This document shows, in pieces, positions 21,798 to 28,822 of a DNA stretch of 31,740 nt (positions are counted from its first letter, which is position 1; each line of letters opens with the position of its first letter). This stretch comes from an uncultured Collinsella sp. GTDB lineage: Bacteria; Actinomycetota; Coriobacteriia; Coriobacteriales; Coriobacteriaceae. The notes under the pieces were generated by a model. That model worked only from the letters and a program-made list of their open reading frames with translations. It was not told the origin of the DNA and did not search any database. The position numbers and the translations under genes were made by a program. The DNA lies in contig UQMY01000029.1 of NCBI GenBank assembly GCA_900542325.1, forward strand, positions 1-31,740. The letters run 5' to 3'.

Positions 21798-23522
21798 GTG
21801 GACGAGGAAGCAAGCATCATCCTGGGGGATGCCATCGCCTTTTGCCAGCGCGACGGCCAAGATGCACGCCTCATCAACATGCTGGGGCAATCGCGCGCCA
21901 TAAGCCTAACCGAAGATACGCTCACGATCGAGGCCCCCTCGCGCTTTGCCATCGCGCAGCTCAAAAAGCATCAGCCGACTATTGAGGCCTATCTGGAAGA
22001 AATCGCCTTTGCGCCGATCGCGCTCGACATCGTGGCACCACAAGGCACCGCAGCGGAATCCGCTGCCGCGACGGCGCCTGCCACGGCTCCCGCTGCTTCC
22101 CCGGCGGCGCCGGCCTCCGCAGGCGACGTGCCGACAATCGGGCACCAGCACAGCGATGTTTCCCGTGAAACCATGGCACCGTTGCCGACCGCGGCGGCGA
22201 CGTCAACGAACGCACCCGTCACGCACATGCCCATCGCTCACGACGCAACGACGGGCGCGGATTCAGGCATTGCAATCAAGAACACGCTCTCGGCCGATGA
22301 TTTTCGTCGCATGATGAACCAGATGAAGGGCGAAGCGCCGACTAAGTCCACGCAAGCTGCGACCCCCGCTTCACCCGAGCCAGCACCAACCGTACCGGCC
22401 GAGCAGAATACGGATGGAGCCCCACTCGCCGCGAACTCAAAATTTACCTTTGAGAACTTTGTCTACGGCCCCGAGAACAGCCATGCCTATCGCTCGGCAC
22501 TCAAGTTTGCCGCCCTCGCGGACGAGCGCGGCACGTGCACATCACTGTTCATCTACGGCAAATCGGGCCTGGGCAAGACGCACCTGCTGCTTGCCATCAA
22601 AAACGAGCTCGCCGAGAAGTCGCCCGAGATCAAGGTCAAGTATGCCAACTCCCAGGCATATCTGGACGACCTGATGACCGAGTTCGACCGCCAAAAGAAG
22701 AGCAACGCCCCCATCATGCAGGCATACCACGGCGTGGACGTGCTCATCATCGACGACATCCAAAACATCATCGGCAAGCGCGCGAGCGTGGACTACTTTT
22801 TCCAGCTCATGGACGAGTTCATCCGCAACAACAAGAAGGTCGTCATCGCGGCAGACCGCGCCCCCAAGGACCTGAGCATGGACGAGCGTCTGACCAGCCG
22901 CTTCAACGCCGGCATGCTCTGCCTGGTCGCAGAGCCCAGCTACGAGATGAAATACAAGATCTTGCAGCGCTATTACGAGAACACCATCGTCGCCGCTCCC
23001 GAGGCAGGCGACGACTCGCTGCTGGCGGCCTATGGGGGCGACAGCGGGCACCTGACCGACGAGCACTTTAAACACATGGCCGAGGTCTCGGGCACCAACA
23101 TCCGCGAACTCGAGAGCTTTTGCGAGCGCTGCGCCGGCGAAGCGGGCGACCGCGAGCGCGAGGGCGGGGAGCTCACCTTTGACGATATCGACGCCATCGC
23201 CAGCCAGTACTTCGACACATCGGCCAAAAAGATCAACGTCCAGACGGTTCAGTCCGTCATCGAAGAGCAGTACGGCGTGACGCACGAGGAGCTCATCGGC
23301 CCGCGTCGCAACGCCAATATCGCCAAAGCACGCCATATTGCCATCTATCTGGCCATCGAGATGTGCGAAATGACGACCACGGCGGTGGGCGCCGAATTTG
23401 GCAACCGCAACCACTCGACCGTCAGCACGAGTTACAAAAAGGTCCAGAAGATGATCCAGGAAGACCGCACCGTCACCGAAGACCTCAAGTCGCTGCGCGA
23501 TAAAATTACACTGCGCTCGTAG
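21798..23522 (+). CDS. dnaA: Chromosomal replication initiator DnaA
   Basis: This is a 574-residue AAA+ initiator that binds and melts oriC and loads the helicase. Domain I covers about 1-78. Domain II (about 79-215) is a long Ala/Pro/Thr-rich linker. The AAA+ core starts at F-T-F-E-N-F-V-Y-G with Walker A G-K-S-G-L-G-K-T (254-261) and Walker B L-I-I-D-D (316-320). The C-terminal DNA-binding domain carries I-A-K-A-R-H-I-A and the signature G-N-R-N-H-S-T-V (535-542). The usual form is G-G-R-D-H-S/T-T-V, so the base-contacting Asp is Asn538 here. The start is GTG at 21798 with GGGAGAG upstream. It is longer than most DnaA (about 450-500) because of domain II. Domain II also encodes a parS-like sequence at 22157. 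Confidence 0.97.
   Translation: MDEEASIILGDAIAFCQRDGQDARLINMLGQSRAISLTEDTLTIEAPSRFAIAQLKKHQPTIEAYLEEIAFAPIALDIVAPQGTAAESAAATAPATAPAASPAAPASAGDVPTIGHQHSDVSRETMAPLPTAAATSTNAPVTHMPIAHDATTGADSGIAIKNTLSADDFRRMMNQMKGEAPTKSTQAATPASPEPAPTVPAEQNTDGAPLAANSKFTFENFVYGPENSHAYRSALKFAALADERGTCTSLFIYGKSGLGKTHLLLAIKNELAEKSPEIKVKYANSQAYLDDLMTEFDRQKKSNAPIMQAYHGVDVLIIDDIQNIIGKRASVDYFFQLMDEFIRNNKKVVIAADRAPKDLSMDERLTSRFNAGMLCLVAEPSYEMKYKILQRYYENTIVAAPEAGDDSLLAAYGGDSGHLTDEHFKHMAEVSGTNIRELESFCERCAGEAGDREREGGELTFDDIDAIASQYFDTSAKKINVQTVQSVIEEQYGVTHEELIGPRRNANIAKARHIAIYLAIEMCEMTTTAVGAEFGNRNHSTVSTSYKKVQKMIQEDRTVTEDLKSLRDKITLRS
22157..22172. promoter_or_regulatory. Degenerate parS-like site inside dnaA
   Basis: TGTTTCCCGTGAAACC matches parS at 14 of 16 positions, within the part of dnaA that encodes the variable domain II, where sequence is free to carry a DNA site. 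Confidence 0.45.
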
Positions 23523-23760
23523 GGAAATAGAGACACCTGTTGAAAACTTGTCGAAACCACGGGCATAAGGTGTCTAAAACCCAACCCGCGGTGATGAAAA
23601 GTTTTGCGCAGGTTTTGAACGTGGAAAACCACCCCTGTTGCACACAGGTTGCTGTCGATTCTCTTTCTGGGTCTGACCTGCGTCTTTGGGAGTAATCAAC
23701 AGTTTCGTCAGTGCTATTACTATTATTAAGATATTTATATCTATAGAAAGGTATTAAAAG
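23523..23760. promoter_or_regulatory. oriC: Candidate oriC unwinding region (dnaA-dnaN spacer)
   Basis: The 238-bp spacer holds box-like sites on the minus strand at 23538-23546 (TTTTCAACA) and 23620-23628 (TTTTCCACG), and TAATCAACA on the plus strand at 23693-23701. Twelve bases after the last one lies CTATTACTATTATTA (23714-23728). On the other strand this reads as five consecutive TAA/TAG triplets, the form of the DnaA-trio element found next to the proximal box in Bacillus oriC. An AT-rich run continues to 23760. The dnaN ribosome-binding site (GAAAGG) is at its end. The same spacer is the oriC unwinding site in many bacteria. Confidence 0.6.
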
Positions 23761-24864
23761 ATGAAGTTCACCGTCAGCCAGAGCTCGCTTACACAAGCCA
23801 TCGGCGTCGTTATGAAGGGTGTCGCTTCGGCATCCACCCTTCCCATCCTGTCGGGCGTGCTCGTTAAGGCCCAAGACGGCATCTTGGAATTCCAGACCTC
23901 TAACTACACCATCTCGATCCGTCATCGCATCGCGGCGCATGTCGAAGAAGAGGGCGAGATGGTTATCCCCTGTAAGATGCTCTCCAATATCACCAAGACC
24001 CTCCCCGATGCCCCGGTCACCTTTGAGCTGTCCGAGCGCCAGGTGCTGATTGGTTGCGAGAAGAGCTCTTTTAGGCTGAACACGCTCGATGCCAATGACT
24101 TCCCCGAGTTTCCGGCCTATGCCATCGAGAGTGCCGTGGAGCTGCCGACCGATGTCTTGTCCGAGATGGTCGGCCGCGTGTGGCGCGTCACCTCGACCGA
24201 CAAGGCTCGCCCCATCCTGGGCGGCGTGCACATGAAGGTCGAGAACAACACCGTACGCCTGGTGGCGACCGATTCCTTCCGCTTGGCCGTGTGCGATACG
24301 CAGGTCGAGACCTCGACCCTCGAGGGCTCCTTTGAGCTCAACGTTCCGGCCGACGCCTTTAACGACGCGCTGAACATCATGGCCAGCCAGGCGACCATCA
24401 TGATCGGGGCTACCGACACCCAGGTCGTCTTCGAGGCCGGCAACACCACCTACGTGTCGCGCCGTATCGAGGGCGTGTACCCCAACTACAAGCAGCTCAT
24501 CCCCGATTCGTGCGTGACGAGCGTCAAGATCGACGTCGCCGCCTTTAACGCCGCCCTCAAGCGCGTGGCCGTTATCGCGAGCGCCAACCCCGCCGTCAAG
24601 TTCGAGATCGATGTCGAGAACGGGCAGATGGGCCTGTCCTCCATTTCCAATGACCAGGACCTTGCGCAGGAGACGATCGATGTCGAGGCCGAGGGCGAGT
24701 CGGGTACCATCGCCTTCAACTACCATTACATCTTCGGCTGCCTCAATGCCCTGTCCAAGGAGAAGGAGATCACGCTGGAGCTCAAGAGCTACTCGCAGGC
24801 GGGCATCTTTAAGTCCTACGACAAGATCAACTACCTGTACCTGGTCATGCCGGTCCGCATCTAG
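23761..24864 (+). CDS. dnaN: DNA polymerase III sliding clamp (beta subunit)
   Basis: This is a 367-residue protein of the three-domain ring clamp family that tethers polymerase III to DNA. It starts M-K-F-T-V-S-Q-S-S-L and ends with Y-L-V-M-P-V-R-I, both typical, and the middle shows S-F-R-L-A and V-Y-P-N-Y of the domain junctions. Length is normal. GAAAGG lies nine bases upstream of the ATG. It is the first gene after the origin spacer and runs into recF with a 9-bp gap. Confidence 0.97.
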   Translation: MKFTVSQSSLTQAIGVVMKGVASASTLPILSGVLVKAQDGILEFQTSNYTISIRHRIAAHVEEEGEMVIPCKMLSNITKTLPDAPVTFELSERQVLIGCEKSSFRLNTLDANDFPEFPAYAIESAVELPTDVLSEMVGRVWRVTSTDKARPILGGVHMKVENNTVRLVATDSFRLAVCDTQVETSTLEGSFELNVPADAFNDALNIMASQATIMIGATDTQVVFEAGNTTYVSRRIEGVYPNYKQLIPDSCVTSVKIDVAAFNAALKRVAVIASANPAVKFEIDVENGQMGLSSISNDQDLAQETIDVEAEGESGTIAFNYHYIFGCLNALSKEKEITLELKSYSQAGIFKSYDKINYLYLVMPVRI

Positions 24865-24873
24865 CGCTGCGCC

Positions 24874-25980
24874 ATGACCATGTTCGCCCGCGATCTTTCC
24901 GTCGCGCACTACCGCAGCTTCGATAGCTATCGCCTTGCCCTGGACGAGGGCGTGACGATACTTGCGGGACCCAACGCGGCGGGAAAGACCAATCTCATAG
25001 AGGCGCTGCAGCTGCTGACGAGCGGCGCCTCGTTTAGGCATCCGACCGCAGCCGAGCTCGTCCATGACGGCGTGGGCTCGTGCAAGGTCGAGCTGAGGAT
25101 CGAGGGCGACGGCCGCGTGCTTGATATGGGATTGAGCGCGGAGGACGGTAAGCGCTCGTTTAGCCGCAACGGCAAGAGATGCTCTGCCGCCGGTGTGCGC
25201 GGGGTTCTGCCGAGCGTGCTGTTTTGCCCCGACCATCTGGACATGGTTAAGCGAGGCGCCAGTGTGCGCCGAGCCGCCCTCGATGACTTTGGCATGCAGC
25301 TGAGCGCACGCTATGCCGATCTTGCGAGCACCTATGGGCGCTGCGTGACCCAGCGTAACGCCTTGCTCAAGGAGACCTGGTGCTGCCGCGAGATGCTCGG
25401 CGCGTGGAACGATTCGATTGCACGCGCGGGCTCGGCCCTGCTCGTGCACCGGTTGGCCCTGCTCGACCGGCTGGCGGGCCATGTGCACACTGCCTACGGG
25501 CAAGTGGCGTCAGGTGAGACCGCCAACGTGACCTATGCGTCCACGCTGGGGGATTTGCCCCAGGTCGAGGATCGCGAAGAGCTGAAGGGCTGGGCGTACG
25601 AGCGCATGCTGGCCGCCCTTGACGAGCATGCCGACGAGGAAATTCGCCGCGGCGTGACGTTGGTGGGACCGCATCGCGACGAGATCGAGTTCACCGTGGC
25701 TGGTCGCTCCGCCCGTTCATTTGCCAGCCAAGGACAGCAGCGCACGCTGGTGCTGTCCTGGAAGGTGGCCGAGGTTGCCGTGGCTCGCGATGTCCTGGGC
25801 ACCGCCCCACTGCTGCTTCTGGACGACGTGATGAGCGAGCTCGACGGCGAACGTCGCGGCGCTTTCCTGCGGCTGATCGGCGATGATATCCAGACGGTCA
25901 TAACTACGACCAACCTGGGGTACTTTACCGATGACCTGCTTGATCGAGCCAAGGTGGTGAGCATGGGTGAGACGTGCTAA
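24874..25980 (+). CDS. recF: DNA replication and repair protein RecF
   Basis: This is a 368-residue SMC-like ATPase that helps load RecA at gaps with RecO and RecR. Walker A G-P-N-A-A-G-K-T-N (32-40) is near the N-terminus. The ABC-type signature region F-A-S-Q-G-Q-Q-R-T and Walker B L-L-L-L-D-D-V-M-S-E-L-D are near the C-terminus. Length is normal. The first ATG (24874) and one two codons later (24880) are both possible; no ribosome-binding site separates them. It is coupled to dnaN upstream and overlaps the next gene by 14 bp. Confidence 0.95.
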   Translation: MTMFARDLSVAHYRSFDSYRLALDEGVTILAGPNAAGKTNLIEALQLLTSGASFRHPTAAELVHDGVGSCKVELRIEGDGRVLDMGLSAEDGKRSFSRNGKRCSAAGVRGVLPSVLFCPDHLDMVKRGASVRRAALDDFGMQLSARYADLASTYGRCVTQRNALLKETWCCREMLGAWNDSIARAGSALLVHRLALLDRLAGHVHTAYGQVASGETANVTYASTLGDLPQVEDREELKGWAYERMLAALDEHADEEIRRGVTLVGPHRDEIEFTVAGRSARSFASQGQQRTLVLSWKVAEVAVARDVLGTAPLLLLDDVMSELDGERRGAFLRLIGDDIQTVITTTNLGYFTDDLLDRAKVVSMGETC

Positions 25981-26530
25981 TTACGAGCGCGAGAGCGAAA
26001 CGGTCGCCTTCAGCGGGTTTTTGAACGCAGAGCGCCAGCGCATCCTGGCGGCTGCGACCCCTGAGCGCCGTGCGCAGATGGAGGCCGCCGAGGAGTCGCG
26101 CACGGTCTATCGCGCATGGAACGCGGTGTGCTCGGGCACGCGCGAGGGGCGGCATGTGACGGGACTGCGCTACCTGCCCGAGTCCAATGAGCTGCTGGTG
26201 TATCTCGACTCGCCCTCGTGGACGCAGGAAATGACGTTGTTGCGCGAGATCATCCGCGCGCGCATGGAGCGCGCCGGTGCGCATGTGGACGGCCTGGTGT
26301 TCAAAACCACCGCGCCCGGTCACACGCCGCCCGCCGCCAAGGAGCGCCTGCGCCCGGCGACGACCGAGCGATCGCCGGCCCCGCACGCCGACCTAAGTGA
26401 GGCCGAGCGTACCGAGATCGAGCGCCAAGTGGCGCCCATCGAAGACCAAAAACTGCGCGAGGCCCTCGAGAACGCCATGAGAGCCAGTGCCGAGTGGGCC
26501 AAGGGCGTGCAAAGCAAAAAAGAGCCTTAA
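25967..26530 (+). CDS. DUF721 / DciA-like protein
   Basis: This is a 187-residue protein. Residues about 45-105 show the DUF721 core: V-Y-R-A-W-N-A-V-C, then L-L-V-Y-L-D-S-P-S-W-T-Q-E-M and L-R-E-I-I-R-A-R-M. A charged Pro/Ala-rich linker and a C-terminal helix follow. DUF721 members include DciA, which loads the DnaB replicative helicase in bacteria without DnaC/DnaI. Position between recF and gyrB is the actinobacterial norm. The start is GTG at 25967, 14 bp inside recF, so it is translationally coupled. A strong terminator at 26559 ends the dnaA-to-DUF721 stretch. Confidence 0.8.
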   Translation: MRRANYERESETVAFSGFLNAERQRILAAATPERRAQMEAAEESRTVYRAWNAVCSGTREGRHVTGLRYLPESNELLVYLDSPSWTQEMTLLREIIRARMERAGAHVDGLVFKTTAPGHTPPAAKERLRPATTERSPAPHADLSEAERTEIERQVAPIEDQKLREALENAMRASAEWAKGVQSKKEP

Positions 26531-26558
26531 ATCGCATCTGGCGGCCTTGTAGAGCCAA

Positions 26559-26586
26559 ATACCCTCGGTCCCGAGGGTATTTTTTT
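26559..26586 (+). terminator. Terminator after the recF-DUF721 genes
   Basis: A 10-bp stem, ATACCCTCGG (26559-26568) with CCGAGGGTAT (26571-26580), is followed by seven T. It lies 50 bp before gyrB, so gyrB needs its own promoter. Confidence 0.92.
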
Positions 26587-26635
26587 ACGATAAACTAGTA
26601 AGGCTGTACACATTTTCTTGACTGAAGGAGGACGT

Positions 26636-28666
26636 GTGGCAAACGAAAACGATTACGATGGCGGCGAGATTAAGATTCTCGAAGGTCTCGAGGCCGTTCG
26701 TAAGCGCCCGGGCATGTATATCGGCTCGACGAGCGCCAGCGGTCTGCATCACCTGGTGTGGGAGATCGTTGACAACTCCGTCGACGAGGCCATGGCCGGT
26801 TTCTGCACCGAGATCCAGGTGACGGTCCACGCCGACAACTCCATCACGGTCGTCGACAACGGGCGCGGCATCCCCGTCGACGAGCACCCTGTTAAAAAGA
26901 TCCCGACGCTCGAGGTCGTTATGACGATCTTGCACGCCGGCGGTAAGTTCGATAACTCGGCCTATAAGGTCTCGGGCGGCCTGCACGGCGTAGGCATCTC
27001 CGTCGTCAACGCACTGTCCAAGCGCGTGGTCGTTCAGGTTCGTCGCGATGGCAACACCTACGAGATGGAGTTCTCGCGCGGCAAGACCGTCAAGAAGATG
27101 GAGGTCGTGGGCACCTCGGATTCGACGGGCACCACCGTCACCTTCTGGCCCGACGACGAGATCTTCGAGACCTGCATCTACGATTTCGATACGCTGCACA
27201 ACCGTCTGCAGGAGACAGCGTTCCTCAATAAGAACCTCAAGATCGTGCTGACCGACGAGCGCGAGGCGACTCCCCACGTGGAGGAGTTTTGCTACGAGGG
27301 CGGCATCATCGACTTCGTCAAGTTCCTCAACGAGGGCAAGGACGTCCCCGAGGCCTTTAAGGAGCCCATCTACATCGAGGGCAAATCGGACCCGGACGCT
27401 CCCGTGGCCAAGATGGGCGAGGTCGAGGTTTCCCTGCAGTGGAATAGCGGCTACGGCGAGAACGTCATGTCGTTTGCCAACGACATCTACACTCCCGAGG
27501 GCGGCATGCACCTTGAGGGCTTCCGCACCGCGCTCACCCGCGTGATCAACGACTACGCGCGCAAACAGAACCTGCTCAAGGAAAAAGACGCCAACCTGAC
27601 CGGCGACGATGTGCGCGAGGGCCTTTCGGCCGTTATCTCGGTCAAGCTGCCCGATCCGCAGTTTGAGGGGCAGACCAAGGCCAAGCTCGGTAGCTCCTAT
27701 ATGCGCGCGCTCACGCTCAAGATCGTGACCGACGGCCTCGCCGATTACTTGGAGGAGCATCCCAAGCCCGCCCGCGAGATCGTCAAGAAGGCGCAACAGG
27801 CCTGCAAGGCGCGCAACGCCGCCCGCAAGGCGCGCGAGGCGACCCGCCGCAAGAGCCTGCTCGAGACGGCGTCCCTGCCCGGTAAGCTCGCTGACTGCTC
27901 AGTGCGCGATGCCGAGCTGACCGAGCTCTTCATCGTAGAGGGCGACTCGGCAGGCGGTTCGGCCAAGGACGGCCGTCGCCGAGACATCCAGGCGATTCTG
28001 CCCCTGCGCGGCAAGATTCTGAACGTCGAACGCGTTGGTGACCATCGCGCGTTCTCGAGCGACACCATCCAGTCGCTGATTACCGCGATCGGCTGCGGTG
28101 TCACGACGAGTGCCGGCGACGGCGGCGACTTCGATATCACCAAGGCGCGCTACCACAAGATCATCATCATGACCGATGCAGACGTCGACGGTGCGCATAT
28201 CCGCATCCTGCTGCTGACGTTCTTCTACAAGTACATGCGTCCGCTGATCGATGCCGGCTACGTCTATGTTGCCTGCCCGCCTATCTTTGGCATTAAGGTG
28301 CGCAACAAGATCCACTACGTGTATCCCAACGGCCGCCAGCCCGAAGACGAGATCCTGCGCGACACCATCCAGAGTCTGGGCCTGAACCCCGACGACAACG
28401 ACGAGGACGGCAAGGCCAAGGACGGCAAGATCACCAAGAAGCGCAAGGGCTATACCGTCCAGCGCTACAAGGGCCTGGGCGAGATGGACCCCAAGCAGCT
28501 TGCCTCGACGACGATGGATCCCAAGACCCGCATCCTGCAGCGCGTGTCGATCGAGGATGCCGTGGTGGCAGACCGCGCCGTGCGCGAGCTGATGGGTTCC
28601 GAGGTCGGCTATCGCCGCGAGTACATTGAAAAACACGCGCACGACGCGCGCTTCTTAGACGCCTAA
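26636..28666 (+). CDS. gyrB: DNA gyrase subunit B
   Basis: This is a 676-residue ATPase subunit of gyrase, which introduces negative supercoils with GyrA. GHKL motifs: E-I-V-D-N-S-V-D-E-A (Glu44, Asn47 region), D-N-G-R-G-I-P (74-80), G-G-L-H-G-V-G. TOPRIM motifs: E-G-D-S-A-G-G (Glu435) and D-A-D-V-D-G (514-519). Q-R-Y-K-G-L-G-E-M is the C-terminal signature. An acidic-basic insert (N-D-E-D-G-K-A-K-D-G-K) before that signature makes it longer than Bacillus GyrB. The GTG at 26636 is chosen since AAGGAGG lies five bases upstream; a TTG six codons earlier precedes that site. A weak promoter pair may lie at 26585-26613. Confidence 0.97.
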   Translation: MANENDYDGGEIKILEGLEAVRKRPGMYIGSTSASGLHHLVWEIVDNSVDEAMAGFCTEIQVTVHADNSITVVDNGRGIPVDEHPVKKIPTLEVVMTILHAGGKFDNSAYKVSGGLHGVGISVVNALSKRVVVQVRRDGNTYEMEFSRGKTVKKMEVVGTSDSTGTTVTFWPDDEIFETCIYDFDTLHNRLQETAFLNKNLKIVLTDEREATPHVEEFCYEGGIIDFVKFLNEGKDVPEAFKEPIYIEGKSDPDAPVAKMGEVEVSLQWNSGYGENVMSFANDIYTPEGGMHLEGFRTALTRVINDYARKQNLLKEKDANLTGDDVREGLSAVISVKLPDPQFEGQTKAKLGSSYMRALTLKIVTDGLADYLEEHPKPAREIVKKAQQACKARNAARKAREATRRKSLLETASLPGKLADCSVRDAELTELFIVEGDSAGGSAKDGRRRDIQAILPLRGKILNVERVGDHRAFSSDTIQSLITAIGCGVTTSAGDGGDFDITKARYHKIIIMTDADVDGAHIRILLLTFFYKYMRPLIDAGYVYVACPPIFGIKVRNKIHYVYPNGRQPEDEILRDTIQSLGLNPDDNDEDGKAKDGKITKKRKGYTVQRYKGLGEMDPKQLASTTMDPKTRILQRVSIEDAVVADRAVRELMGSEVGYRREYIEKHAHDARFLDA

Positions 28667-28672
28667 CCTGTT

Positions 28673-28773
28673 CGGCTTTCCCAGCCACCGCACCTTCGCC
28701 CTCAATCGTCGGTCGCGTACCCAAGTACGCTTCCCTCCTCTTTCGAGCGAATCTGCGGCACCTGGAAAAGCCG
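28673..28773. repeat. Structured inverted-repeat element in the gyrB-gyrA spacer
   Basis: A 101-base element whose ends pair (CGGCTTTCCCAG near 28673 with CTGGAAAAGCCG ending at 28773). Inner pairs (CACCGCA with TGCGGCA, TTCGC with GCGAA) lead to a tight GCGTAC/GTACGC hairpin (28715-28730). There is no T-run. It resembles dispersed REP-like or small non-autonomous elements. It could act as an mRNA processing or attenuation structure between the two gyrase genes. Confidence 0.6.
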
Positions 28774-28822
28774 TCTCCGTGGCAGGATGATTAATGGACC
28801 ACGCAAACCATGAGGAGGTAAC

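Noticed and set aside
23506..25503. Long minus-strand frame across dnaN and recF
   Set aside because: It is antisense to two well-conserved genes and runs through the origin spacer.
26585..26613. gyrB promoter (TTTACG, 17 bp, TACACA)
   Set aside because: Too poor a match to list as a feature; mentioned only in the gyrB entry.
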